A stretch of DNA of 40,796 nucleotides, taken from contig DATNOU010000116.1 in assembly GCA_035601195.1 (NCBI GenBank), forward strand, positions 1 through 40,796. The letters are read 5' to 3'. The notes beneath the pieces were generated by a model. That model searched no databases and was not told the DNA's origin. It saw nothing but the letters and a program-made list of their open reading frames with translations. Both the position numbers and the translations under genes were made by a program. Source of the stretch: JAIBJP01 sp035601195 (GTDB taxonomy: Bacteria; Actinomycetota; Thermoleophilia; Gaiellales; Gaiellaceae). Positions 8,354 through 17,147 of this stretch are shown here, in pieces (positions within the stretch are counted from its first letter, which is position 1; each line of letters begins with the position of its first letter).

Positions 8354-8759
8354 GACGAACGCCGAGATGGACGTGCGGCGCGGCGGCTCCCAGCTCCCCG
8401 CTCGGCCCAATCGTCCCGACGATCGCGCCTTCCGCGACCGCCGCCCCTCGTGTTATGGCAATCGTCCCCAACTGGACGAGCGTGACCGAGTACCCGTCCG
8501 GCGTCTGGATCGTCACGCTTTTGCCACTCGTCGGCACCGTCCCGGCAAAGCTGATCCTCCCACCCGCAGGCGCGCGCACCGACGTCCCCAGGGGCGCTCC
8601 GATGTCGATGCCGCGATGCTGCCCCCCGGCGTAGGGGTCGTCGCCGAGCTTGAAGGGTCGTAGCACCGGCCCATCCACGGGCCAGGTCCAGGCGAGCGCG
8701 GGCTGCACGCCGACCTGGAACGCGAGGAGGACCGGAAGCAGGATGACTAGACGCTTCAT
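8280..8759 (-). CDS. Secreted M23-family metallopeptidase, frameshifted
   Basis: Likely cell-wall endopeptidase or LytM-type factor acting outside the membrane. A signal peptide (MKRLVILLPVLLAFQ, cleavage after ALA) is followed by the LytM fold with zinc motifs QHRGIDIG (HxxxD) and PHVHLG (HxH). Just after HVHLGVR the reading changes: in this frame it becomes nonsense and ends at 8280, while the expected SDPNGYLDPLRFLPPR is in the next frame. One extra base (or two missing) near 8350-8356 explains this. The start ATG at 8759 has a strong AGGAGGAGC site and a good promoter at 8799-8827. Either a recent frameshift or an assembly error. Confidence 0.78.
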   Translation of the reverse strand: MKRLVILLPVLLAFQVGVQPALAWTWPVDGPVLRPFKLGDDPYAGGQHRGIDIGAPLGTSVRAPAGGRISFAGTVPTSGKSVTIQTPDGYSVTLVQLGTIAITRGAAVAEGAIVGTIGPSGELGAAAPHVHLGVRHVGPERLSRSASLPASAAGRDAGA

Positions 8760-8798
8760 CGTCTGCTCCTCCTCGTTGTCAGTTATGGAAACATGGTT

Positions 8799-8827
8799 AC
8801 CGTAGCAACTCGACCGGACGTTGTCAA
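8799..8827 (-). promoter_or_regulatory. Sigma-70-type promoter of the M23 gene
   Basis: Minus-strand TTGACA (8827-8822), a 17-nt spacer, then TACGGT (8804-8799). The predicted start near 8792 leaves a leader of about 33 nt containing AGGAGGAG before the ATG. It is the best -35/-10 pair I see in the window. Confidence 0.65.
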
Positions 8828-8833
8828 TACAGG

Positions 8834-9643
8834 CTACAGAGAGCTGCGATACAGGCGGTTCCGCCGAACACCGGTCAGCTTCGCGACGAGATCCGCCGCG
8901 CGACGGCGCGGGATTCCCGCGGCGACGAGCTCAGCGACGGCAGCGAAGCTCGCTTCTTCGTCCGCCCCCGCTCCGCCACCCGGGGCCGGCCCGATCACGA
9001 GCGTCACTTCGCCCTTCGGCGCCTCGCGAAAATGCTCGGCGACCTCGCGCGCCCGGCCGCGCACGACCTCCTCGAATCGCTTCGTGAGCTCGCGGCACAC
9101 CGCCACCTGGCGCTCCGGCGATTCGGCCGCGAGCGAGGCGAGGCTGGTCGGCAGCCGCCGCGGCGACTCGAACGCGACGACGGGGCCCTCCCACGCCGCC
9201 GTCTCCTTCCAGAAGCGGGAGAGTGCCCGGGCCTGCCGCGGGAGGTAGCCCGCGAAGGAGTAGCGGTCGCCGACGAGGCCGCTCGCCACGAGGGCGGTCT
9301 CGACAGCCGACGGCCCGGGGAGCACGATTACCTCCAGACCACGAGCGAGTGCTGCTGCAATCAGCCGTGCCCCGGGATCGTTGAGAGCGGGCAGACCCGC
9401 GTCGCTCGCAAGCGCGATCCGCTCGCCCGCCTCGAGGCGCGGTAGCACCTCCTCCACCCGCTGAGCCTCGTTGTGCCGGTGATAGCTGAGGAGCTTGGCC
9501 CGCACGCCGTGCCGATCCAGGAGAGTCCGAGTCCTGCGCGTGTCCTCGCACAAGACGAGGTTCGCTTCCCTCAGCTCCCGCAACACGCGCAATGTGACGT
9601 CCTCGAGGTTCCCGATCGGGGTCGGGCAAACGACGAGAGGCAT
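8834..9643 (-). CDS. rsmI: 16S rRNA (cytidine1402-2'-O)-methyltransferase
   Basis: Methylates the ribose of C1402 in the 30S decoding centre. This is a SAM-dependent tetrapyrrole-methylase fold: amino-terminal CPTPIGNLEDVT, CEDTRRT, the conserved SDAGLPALNDPG, and LPGPSAVETALVASGL. The carboxy terminus has the helical extension of the RsmI family. The length of 269 residues is normal. The ATG at 9643 directly abuts the glucokinase stop (TAGATG), so the two are translated from one mRNA. Confidence 0.94.
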   Translation of the reverse strand: MPLVVCPTPIGNLEDVTLRVLRELREANLVLCEDTRRTRTLLDRHGVRAKLLSYHRHNEAQRVEEVLPRLEAGERIALASDAGLPALNDPGARLIAAALARGLEVIVLPGPSAVETALVASGLVGDRYSFAGYLPRQARALSRFWKETAAWEGPVVAFESPRRLPTSLASLAAESPERQVAVCRELTKRFEEVVRGRAREVAEHFREAPKGEVTLVIGPAPGGGAGADEEASFAAVAELVAAGIPRRRAADLVAKLTGVRRNRLYRSSL

Positions 9644-10603
9644 CTAGATCGAAGCCGCTGACATCGCCTCGAAGCCGACGAGTCCGGCCCCCACCAGCCC
9701 TGCCTCCGGACCGAGCAGCGCGGGGACAATGCGAACCAGCTCGCGCGCCGGCAAGAGCGCACGTTCCGCCACGACTTTCCTGGCCGGATCGAGGAGCAGG
9801 TTCCCCGCGCGGGCGAATCCGCCTCCGATGACGACAAGCTCGGGATTGAACACGTTCACGAGCGAAGCGATGCCGGTCCCGAGGACGAAGCCGACCCGCT
9901 CCAGCAGGTCGCGGGCGTCCCCGGGACCCTCAGCGGCGAGATCGACGGCCAGACGAGCGTCAACGGTCTCCCCCGCCGCCAGGGCGCGCCCGAGGTCGCC
10001 CTCGGGACGCTCCGCGGCCACCTTCGCCGCCATGTGGTCGGTGGCCGTGCCCGAGGCGAGGGCCTCGAGGTGCCCCAGGCCCGGGCAGGTGCCCTGGCAC
10101 GGCGGCCCGTCGAGGTCGAGGGTGATGTGGCCCAGCTCGCCCGCCGCTCCTTGGGCGCCGCGGTAGAGCTCTCCGTCGAGGATGAGCCCGCCGCCGATCC
10201 CGGTGCCGAGCGTCAACATCACCATGTGGCGCGTCCCTCGGCCGGCGCCGAAACGGTGCTCGGCGAGCGCAGCCGCGTTGGCATCGTTTTCGATCGCCGC
10301 CGGGAGTTCGAAGCGCTTCGTGAGGTGGTCCCGGAAGTCGAGGCCCGCCAGAGGGATGTTCACAGAGCTGACCGCGCAACCTCGCTGCTGGTCGATCGTC
10401 GAGGGGATGCCGACGCCGATCGCGCCGACTTCCTCCGCGCGCAGCTCCTCGATCGCCGAGTCGACCTGGGCGAGAAGCTCTTCCTCGCTCCCGAGCGCCG
10501 TCGGTCGCACGGTCCGCTGCACGATGACGCCTTCCTCGTCCAGGACGCCGGTCAGGAGCTTGGTCCCGCCGAGGTCGACAGCGATCACACGGGGGGTGGC
10601 CAT
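9644..10603 (-). CDS. ROK-family glucokinase / sugar kinase
   Basis: Probable ATP-dependent glucose kinase. The amino-terminal phosphate loop is AVDLGGTK; ENDANAAALAE contains the catalytic Asp, and TLGTGIGGG is the ROK glycine motif. The zinc site reads CQGTCPGLGHLEAL, where the usual third Cys (GC-E) is replaced by His, a plausible zinc ligand change. A further glycine motif VVIGGG lies near the end. I chose ATG 10603 (319 residues), since the domain starts there. A longer frame to 10648 would overlap the divergent LCP gene. Substrate beyond hexose is inferred. Confidence 0.88.
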   Translation of the reverse strand: MATPRVIAVDLGGTKLLTGVLDEEGVIVQRTVRPTALGSEEELLAQVDSAIEELRAEEVGAIGVGIPSTIDQQRGCAVSSVNIPLAGLDFRDHLTKRFELPAAIENDANAAALAEHRFGAGRGTRHMVMLTLGTGIGGGLILDGELYRGAQGAAGELGHITLDLDGPPCQGTCPGLGHLEALASGTATDHMAAKVAAERPEGDLGRALAAGETVDARLAVDLAAEGPGDARDLLERVGFVLGTGIASLVNVFNPELVVIGGGFARAGNLLLDPARKVVAERALLPARELVRIVPALLGPEAGLVGAGLVGFEAMSAASI

Positions 10604-10614
10604 CGTCCGGCGGC

Positions 10615-10621
10615 TACCATA
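10615..10621. promoter_or_regulatory. Overlapping divergent -10 boxes (ROK kinase / LCP)
   Basis: Plus-strand TACCAT at 10615-10620 and minus-strand TATGGT at 10621-10616 share five base pairs. The predicted starts would be about 17-18 bp apart, leaving leaders of only about 5 nt to the GTG at 10632 and the ATG at 10603. This looks like one bidirectional promoter. Confidence 0.45.
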
Positions 10622-10631
10622 ACCCGTCCCG

Positions 10632-11795
10632 GTGGCCGGCAAGGACAAGCCATACCGCGTCTACAGGGGGGGTCGCGCGAAAGGGCCCATCCGCCACGAG
10701 CCTCCGAAGAAGGAGGCCGGCCGCCGCGACGGCGACGGATACACCTACAAGGGGCCGAAGCCCGCACGCAAGCCGCGGCGCTGGCGGCGACGGATGCTCT
10801 GGGCGCTCGTCGGCGTCATCCTCCTGTTTCTCGTCTGGGCCGTCCTCGGGTACCTCGCCTTCCGGAGCGGAATCAAGGACGCGAACAAGCGGCTCGATCC
10901 GCTGGCGGCCCGCGCCCTCACGCCCGAGAAAGGTCTACTGCTCTCGAACGCGAGCAACATCCTGGTGCTGGGGGCCGACGCGGGCAGCAAGAGCCGGCAG
11001 GGCACGCAGGGGCGCTCCGACACGATCATCCTCATCCGCACCGACCCGGACAACCACAAGATCGCGCTCCTCTCCATCCCGCGCGACCTCCGGGTGGAGA
11101 TCCCGCGCCACGGAACGCAGAAGATCAATGCGGCCTATGCGTTCGGTGGCGCCACGCTCGCCGTCAAAACGGTCGAACGCGTGACCGGCCTCCGGATGAA
11201 CCACGTCGTGGTGGTGGACTTCTCGACGTTCGGCGAGGTCGTCGATGCGCTCGGCGGCGTGACCATCAACGTCCCGCACCCGATCCTGTCGAACAAGTTC
11301 GAGTGCCCCCGCCATACGCAGGCCCAATGCGCCCGCTGGCCGGGCTGGCGCTTCCGCAAGGGGCCGCAGGAGATGAACGGCCGCACAGCGCTCATCTACT
11401 CCCGCATCCGGGAGAACAAGCTCGATCCGAGCGAGTCCGACTTCACACGAGGGGAGCGCCAGCAGGCGGTCATCCAGGCGATGGCGGACGAGACCACCAG
11501 CTTCAGCACCTTCCTCAAGGCGCCCTTCATCGGGGACGACCTCGTGAGCCCGCTCGCGACGGATCTCTCTGCGGGACAGATCCTCCAGCTCGGGTGGGTG
11601 AAGCGGCGGACTCCGAGCAGCGGATGGCTGCGCTGTCGGCTCGGCGGGACGATCGCCAACTTCGGCGGGGCCTCCTACGTGATCGGCAGCGAGGAGAACG
11701 TGTCCGTGATCGCCATGGTCACCGGCAAGTCGGCGCCCCAGCCGCCGCTTCCGGGCTCCGGCCCGTTCGGGCCCGGCTGTCTCGTCGGCAAGTAG
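10632..11795 (+). CDS. LytR-CpsA-Psr (LCP) family cell-wall glycopolymer ligase
   Basis: LCP proteins transfer lipid-linked glycopolymers to peptidoglycan outside the membrane. Here there is a ~50-residue basic cytoplasmic tail, one membrane span (MLWALVGVILLFLVWAVLGYLAF, about 55-77), then the LCP domain with its conserved Arg/Asp pattern: GRSDTIILI, LSIPRDLRVEIP, KINAAYAFGG, and the late IYSRIRENK. The length of 387 residues is normal. The GTG start lies 28 bp from the divergent kinase start and has no Shine-Dalgarno sequence. Confidence 0.92.
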   Translation: MAGKDKPYRVYRGGRAKGPIRHEPPKKEAGRRDGDGYTYKGPKPARKPRRWRRRMLWALVGVILLFLVWAVLGYLAFRSGIKDANKRLDPLAARALTPEKGLLLSNASNILVLGADAGSKSRQGTQGRSDTIILIRTDPDNHKIALLSIPRDLRVEIPRHGTQKINAAYAFGGATLAVKTVERVTGLRMNHVVVVDFSTFGEVVDALGGVTINVPHPILSNKFECPRHTQAQCARWPGWRFRKGPQEMNGRTALIYSRIRENKLDPSESDFTRGERQQAVIQAMADETTSFSTFLKAPFIGDDLVSPLATDLSAGQILQLGWVKRRTPSSGWLRCRLGGTIANFGGASYVIGSEENVSVIAMVTGKSAPQPPLPGSGPFGPGCLVGK

Positions 11796-11808
11796 CCCGG
11801 GCCTACTA

Positions 11809-12117
11809 CTAGGTCTCGGCCGGCTTCTTGGCCTCCGAGGACTTGTCTGAGGATTTCTCCGAGGACTTGTCCGCGGCCTTGTCCTTGGCCTGCGAGTCCG
11901 ACTTGTCGCCGTCGCGCGCCCCGTCCTTCTTCCGACCCCCGCGGCCGTAGTCGGTGCTGTAGAAGCCCGAGCCTTTGAAGTGGATCGCCGCGGGGTAGAG
12001 CACCTTCACGACGGGTGCCGCACCGCAGATCTGGCACTCTGACGGAGACGGATCGCTCATCCGCTGGAAGAGCTCGAACGTGTGGCCGTTCGGGCAGCGG
12101 TACTCATAAGTAGGCAT
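11809..12117 (-). CDS. FmdB-family zinc-ribbon protein
   Basis: The 102-residue protein starts MPTYEYRCPNGHTFE and continues with CQICG, the CxxxxH/CxxC zinc ribbon of the FmdB/CxxC_CxxC_SSSS family, which is found near regulators and in many bacteria without a firm function. The tail (about residues 65-102) is a low-complexity Lys/Ser/Asp/Glu repeat. The ATG at 12117 is set by the family start; an open frame further upstream is shadow. It is convergent with the LCP gene (13 bp between stops) and divergent from the glycosyltransferase, with only 16 bp between starts. Confidence 0.85.
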   Translation of the reverse strand: MPTYEYRCPNGHTFELFQRMSDPSPSECQICGAAPVVKVLYPAAIHFKGSGFYSTDYGRGGRKKDGARDGDKSDSQAKDKAADKSSEKSSDKSSEAKKPAET

Positions 12118-12133
12118 CGGAGAAAGGGCCGCG

Positions 12134-13801
12134 GTGCGGCGAGAAATGCTAGCAGGGAGCACGGCTCTCCCCGGCACTCGCGCCGAGGGAGTGCCAGCCG
12201 AATCGGGCCGGAGCCGGCGGTGGGGGTTTGCAGATGCGTACCGCCTCGGCGTCGGCGCGATCACCGGCGCGCTGGCGGCATTCCTGCTCCTCCAGGCGAT
12301 CCACTGGCCGCCGCACGAGGACGAGACGCTGGTCTTCTTCGTCAGCCGCGAGCCGTTCACGAATTTCGTCTCGACGGTCCTCGAGGAGCGAGGCGGCGCC
12401 CCGCTCCACTTCCTGCTCGCGCACGCGGTCGACTCGGTCTGGTCGAGCCTTCTCGGACTCCGGCTCATCTCCGTCGTCTTCGCCCTGGCGAGCATTCCCG
12501 TCATCGCCGCGCTCGTCGCGCGTCTGACGGACAAGAGGACGGCGCTCGTCGCCACGGCGATTGCAGCGGCGAGCTGGATGACCGTTTACCACGGGATCTA
12601 CGCACGCATGTATTCGCTTTTCCTGTTCACGAGCGCGCTCTCGTTCCTGCTCCTGCTGCGCGCCCTCGGGCGGCGCGACGTCTGGCCATGGGTGGTATGG
12701 GGCCTCGTCACCCTCGCCGCCATCGCGACCCAGCCCTACGGTGCTTTCGTCCTCGGCGCCGGCGCTCTCTTCGCGGTCGTACGCAGGCGGTGGGATCCGG
12801 CTCCGCTCCGTCCGGCGCTCGTCGCCGTGGTCGCGACGTCCCTGCTCGCCCTTCCGCTCTGGCTCGTCTACCGAGTGCTTGCGAACCGGTTCGACGTCGG
12901 GGTTACCGGCTCGAGCGGCTCGAAGCTCGGCTCTCCCGTCGACGTGCTCGCCTATCTCGTGCGCGTCGCCGGAGATTTCACCGCGGGCTGGACTCCCGCC
13001 GTCGCGATCGTCCTCCTGGTGGCGCTCGTCGGGCTCGTCGCGCTCGCGCGGGAGCGGCCACAAGCCGCGTTGCTGACCGGAGCTGTCGTCCTCGTGCCGA
13101 CGGCCGCCTTCCTCGTCACCCGCTCAGGCGGCAGCGTCTCGCTCGAGAGCCGTCACCTCATCTTCGCCCTGCCGTTCTTCGCCATGCTCGTCGCAGTCGG
13201 CCTCCTGCGGCTGGCGGCGCTCGCCCGCGCCTGGGCGCTCCCCAGCCTCGCCTTTGGGATGGCACTCCTGCTCTCGGCAGAAGTCGCGTGGGGCTGGCAC
13301 AGGACTCCGTGGATGTACGGCGGCGAGCCCGCAGTTCGCAAGGATGCGCGGGACCGCGCCGCCGCCTGGCTCGCCGCGACGAGTCGCTCCGACGACGTCC
13401 TCTTCGGCTACGAGCCGCTCGCTCTCGACGCGTTCGAGAAAGGAGCGCCGTTCGGCCACGTAATCGTTCAGCGGGCCGATCCCAAGCTTGCGCTCGACAC
13501 GCTCGCGGAGGCGCGGAAGCCCCTCGGGCGCGGTGTGTGGATCTTCGACGCCACCGACCAGCTCGACGCCTCGAAGCAGCGCTTCAGCGTTGCAAGCATC
13601 AGCCCGGGGCCGCAGTTCGAGGTCAGGGCGTTCGGCCCGTTTCTCGTGATCCGCACGCCGAAGCCGGTGCTCACCGCGGAAACGTTCTTCCGGGACACCG
13701 CCATCGTCGAGTATCAGGGGAGGCTGATCGGGATCGGCGACGCCGGTCTCAACTACCAGACGGCCGTCACCGCGCTGGCCCGCATCCAGGGCCGGCGCTA
13801 G
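12134..13801 (+). CDS. GT-C type membrane glycosyltransferase (GT39/PMT-like)
   Basis: Likely uses a lipid-phosphate sugar donor at the outer membrane face. About ten hydrophobic segments run through residues 35-390. The first large loop contains PHEDETLVF, in the place of the Asp/Glu-rich catalytic loop of GT-C enzymes, and YHGIYARMYSLFLF follows. The last ~160 residues form a soluble domain. The acceptor and sugar cannot be read from sequence. The GTG at 12134 follows GGAGAAAGGG at good spacing; ATG 12146 is an alternative. It may share a transcript with the cyclase remnant that begins 17 nt after its stop. Confidence 0.8.
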   Translation: MRREMLAGSTALPGTRAEGVPAESGRSRRWGFADAYRLGVGAITGALAAFLLLQAIHWPPHEDETLVFFVSREPFTNFVSTVLEERGGAPLHFLLAHAVDSVWSSLLGLRLISVVFALASIPVIAALVARLTDKRTALVATAIAAASWMTVYHGIYARMYSLFLFTSALSFLLLLRALGRRDVWPWVVWGLVTLAAIATQPYGAFVLGAGALFAVVRRRWDPAPLRPALVAVVATSLLALPLWLVYRVLANRFDVGVTGSSGSKLGSPVDVLAYLVRVAGDFTAGWTPAVAIVLLVALVGLVALARERPQAALLTGAVVLVPTAAFLVTRSGGSVSLESRHLIFALPFFAMLVAVGLLRLAALARAWALPSLAFGMALLLSAEVAWGWHRTPWMYGGEPAVRKDARDRAAAWLAATSRSDDVLFGYEPLALDAFEKGAPFGHVIVQRADPKLALDTLAEARKPLGRGVWIFDATDQLDASKQRFSVASISPGPQFEVRAFGPFLVIRTPKPVLTAETFFRDTAIVEYQGRLIGIGDAGLNYQTAVTALARIQGRR

Positions 13802-13818
13802 CACGTCACAATTCGCGC

Positions 13819-16800
13819 ATGTCTGCTGCCGGCGCACCCACCAGCGACGAGCGCAAGATCGCCACCGTCCTCTTCGCCGACCTCGTCGGCTCGACCGAGC
13901 TTGCGAGCGACGAGGACCCCGAGCGTGTGCGGGCCCTCCTCGAGCGCTTCTATGACGCAATGGAATCGGAGATCCAGAGCTCGGGCGGCACAGTCGAGAA
14001 GTTCGCGGGAGATGCGGTCATGGCTGCATTCGGCGCGCCGGCGGCGCTCGAGGATCATGCGGAGCGCGCCCTCCACGCGGCGCTCGCTATGCAGCGGCGC
14101 CTGAGCGAGCTTGGTGACGATCTCGGACTGCGAATCGGCGTCAACACGGGGGAGGTCGTCGTCGGCCGCTCCCGCGAGGGGAGCTCGTTCGTTTCCGGGG
14201 ACGCAGTCAACGTCGCGGCACGTCTCGAGCAGGCGGCCGGCGCGGGCGACATCCTCGTCGGCGAGCGTACGGCGGCCGCAGCACGAGGCGCCTTTGAGTT
14301 CGGCGAGCGGGCGACGGTCGACGCCAAGGGAAAGCCCGGGGGAGTCGCCGCGCGCCGGCTCGTCCGCGCGCTAACCCTCATGCGCCCGCGCGGCGTGAGC
14401 GGGCTCAAGCGCGCGTTCGTCGGCCGCGAGGGCGAGTTGGAGCTCCTGCAGGCCACGTACAACCGTGTCGTCGTCGAGCGCCGACCGCATTTCGTCACAG
14501 TGATGGGCGACGCCGGGGTCGGCAAGACGCGGCTCGTGCGAGAGCTCTGGGAACGGCTCGGCGATGAGTCGCCGGGGCCTCTGCGTCGGACAGGGCGCTG
14601 CCTGCCTTACGGACACGGCATCACCTACTGGGCGCTGGGCGAGATCGTGAAGGAGCAGCTGGGCCTCCTCGAGAGCGATCCCCCGGAGACTGTGCGCGCG
14701 AAGCTCGGGGAGCACGAGATCCTCGGTCTGGCGCTCGGTCTCGAAGTCGCAGGCGAGCTACATCCGCTCGCCGCACGAGAGCACCTCCATCAAGCGACAG
14801 TCGCTTTCCTTGAAGAGCTCGCGTCTGAGCGGCCGCTCGTCGTCCTCGTGGAAGACATTCACTGGGCCGAGGAGCCGCTGTTCGACCTGCTCGAGCGCAC
14901 CCTCCGCGAGGTCAACGGCCCCCTCCTCTTGCTTGCCACGGCGCGCTCGGACTTGCTCGACCGCCGTCCGGCCTGGGGAGGCGGCCGACGCAACATGACG
15001 ATCCTCGGTCTGGAGCCCCTCTCGACAGACGATGCGAGCTACCTGCTCGACGAGCTCCTCGCTGCCGACCTTCCTGCTCCCATCCGGGACGTGGTCGTCT
15101 CCCACGCAGAGGGAAATCCCTTCTTCGTCGAGGAACTGATCGGCAACCTCATCGATGCAGGCGTCCTCCAGCGCGAGAACGGGAGCTGGCGCGCGAGGGA
15201 CCTGCCTCCCGGCTACACCATGCCGGATTCCGTGCAGGCAGTGCTCGCTGCCCGGATCGACCTCCTGGGCGAGGTCGATAAGGCGGCTCTGCAAGCTGCC
15301 GCCGTCATCGGACGCGTCTTCTGGCCCGGACCGGTACGAGATCTCATCGGCGGCTCGGAGCCTAGCTTTGACGCGCTCGAGGAGCGTGATTTCATTCGAC
15401 GCCGCACAGGCACGTCGCTCGAGGGCGAGCGTGAATTCGCTTTCAAGCACGCCCTGACGAGGGAGGTCGCCTATTCGTCTCTCCCCAAGGCGCGCGTGCG
15501 CGCCTGCACGCGGAGTTTGCCGGTGGCTCGAGCGCGTCGGCGAAGGGCGCGACGAATGGGCTGCGCTCCTCGCCCACCATTACGCCGAGGCTGCGCGACC
15601 GGAAGACGCCGACCTGGCCTGGACGGAATCCGAGAACGAGCTCGGAAGAGTGCAAGAGAAAGCCGTGCGCTGGCTGAGGCGGGCAGCCCAGCTTGCGATC
15701 GACCGCTATGAAGTGGACGACTCACTCGTGCTGCTTCACCGTGCGGTCGAAATGGCCTCCTCACCGGAAAGCTCTGCCCCGATCTGGTTGGAGATCGGGA
15801 ACGCGAACGCGCTCAAGTACGACGGGGAAGCTTTTTGGACGGCAATGCAGCGATCCCTCGAGCACTCAACCGATCCGGCGACCACGGCGAAGACGTACAG
15901 CGACCTCGCCTTTCAGGCCTCGATTCGCGGAGGGATGTGGAAGAAGCATCCCCCTCCAGACACCGTGGCTGGCTGGGTCGAGCAGGCGCTCGAGTTGACA
16001 GGCGAGGAGACTCCCGAACGAACCCGTGCGCTGATCGCTCAAGCGAGCGTGGATCGCGAGGTAGGCGAAGCGAGCGCGCGCGAGGCGAGCACGCTCGCCG
16101 ACCGGCTGGGCGATCCCGAGCTGCGCTCTTGGGCGTGGATGTCCCGGGCCGTGGCCGCTTTCGAGGCTGACCGCTTCGAGGATGCCTTGACGTGGGCGCA
16201 GCGGCGTTTTGATCTCGAAGCGGCAATCAGCGATCCGGATCATCTTGTCGAGCTGCGCGAGAGTGCGATGCCTCCGGCCGCCGCGCTGGGAAGGCTGCGC
16301 GAAGTTCATCGGCTTGCCCGCGAACATGACGGCCTAACGAAACGCCTCTCGCCCCATCACCGCATGCACAGCGTCGCGGTTCTGACCGAGGTCGAAGAAC
16401 TGGCGGGAAACTGGAAGGGAATCCGGGCACTCGAGGAACGCGTCGAGCAGGCCGTCGAGGCCAATCGCGACACCCCCTGCGTCAGAAACGCCCGCTGCCT
16501 GCTCTTGTGTGCGCTGGCCCGAGCCGAGGCCGGCGACGAGGAGCCTGCTCGCAACCTCGAAAGCGCCGCGGACGAGCTCGGTATGGAAGGACACGACTAC
16601 GCTCTCGAGGCTGTAAGGATCCGTCTGGCGCTCGCGCGCGGCGACTAGACGAGCTCGGCCAGCTCATGAAAACGCGCGCCCGGGAGCGATTCGTTTTCGG
16701 CCCGCAGGAGCACGCGGCGAGGCTCGACGCCTTGGCGGCCCTGCGGGACCGCGAGCGCGTCCAGGAACTTGCGCCCCGCTTCCTCCAGCGGCGGACATAC

Positions 16801-16929
16801 CTCGAACCGTTCGCCTTGCGGTCTCTCGGCATCGTCCGGGAGGACGAAAACTTGATCCGGCAGTCTCTCGAGCGCTTCGAGGCACTCAAGCTCGACTGGC
16901 ACGCCGAGCAGACGCGCGCCTTGCGCTAG
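13819..16929 (+). pseudogene. Frameshifted adenylate/guanylate cyclase - AAA ATPase - TPR protein (copy 1)
   Basis: Starts MSAAGAPTSDERKIATV and reads as a class III cyclase domain (FADLVGSTEL, KFAGDAVMAAFG, GDAVNVAARLE all intact), a P-loop ATPase (GDAGVGKTRL; VEDIHWAE), then helical TPR-like repeats. Compared with its intact paralogue at 32795, three single bases are missing. One lies near 15496 (KAR|ARLHAEF), one near 15523 (FAG|WLERVGEGRDEW), and one at about 16645, where a GAC-C-TAG context became a premature TAG. The pieces are 13819-15711, 15650-16648 and a tail ending at 16929. If the losses are real, the product ends about residue 560 plus nonsense and lacks the TPR part. If they are assembly errors, the gene is intact at about 1,037 residues. 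Confidence 0.8.
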
Positions 16930-17129
16930 CGCTCGTCGGCGCGGGCTTCCTCCTCGACGAGCTCCTGGTAGCACGGAGCCTGCTCGAACGCGGCCAGGCC
17001 GGCCGGCGAGGGCCGGCGTCCGGGTCGCGGCTTCACCCGCATCCGGCCCGCCGCGGCGACCCCGGCGAGGCTCCCCAGGAGCCCGCCGATCAGAAAGGAG
17101 CGAAGACGCCGGCCGCGCTCGTTGTTCAT
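16926..17129 (-). CDS. Small membrane protein (67 aa)
   Basis: Starts MNNERGRRLRS, followed by one hydrophobic, glycine-rich span (FLIGGLLGSLAGVAAAG, about residues 12-28), then a basic stretch and an acidic tail ending EEEARADER. It resembles short YtxH-like proteins only in layout; no family is assigned. The ATG at 17129 lies at the edge of a 19-bp inverted repeat. Its stop overlaps the stop of the cyclase remnant on the other strand. It is divergent from psuK, with start codons about 10 bp apart. Confidence 0.55.
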   Translation of the reverse strand: MNNERGRRLRSFLIGGLLGSLAGVAAAGRMRVKPRPGRRPSPAGLAAFEQAPCYQELVEEEARADER

Positions 17130-17147
17130 GTGGCGAAAAATGCCACA
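17129..17147. repeat. Inverted repeat between divergent starts
   Basis: TGTGGC and its reverse complement GCCACA are separated by 7 nt (GAAAAAT). The element covers the ATG at 17140 and touches the ATG at 17129 on the other strand. It could be an operator controlling both genes or a start-site hairpin. Confidence 0.4.

Noticed and set aside
11796..11808. Terminator between the LCP and FmdB genes
   Set aside because: The 13-bp gap has a CCCGGG core but no proper stem with a loop and U tract.
12082..13818. Possible long amino-terminal extension of cyclase copy 1
   Set aside because: The upstream part is Arg/Ala-rich shadow of the membrane glycosyltransferase gene; the cyclase begins at ATG 13819.
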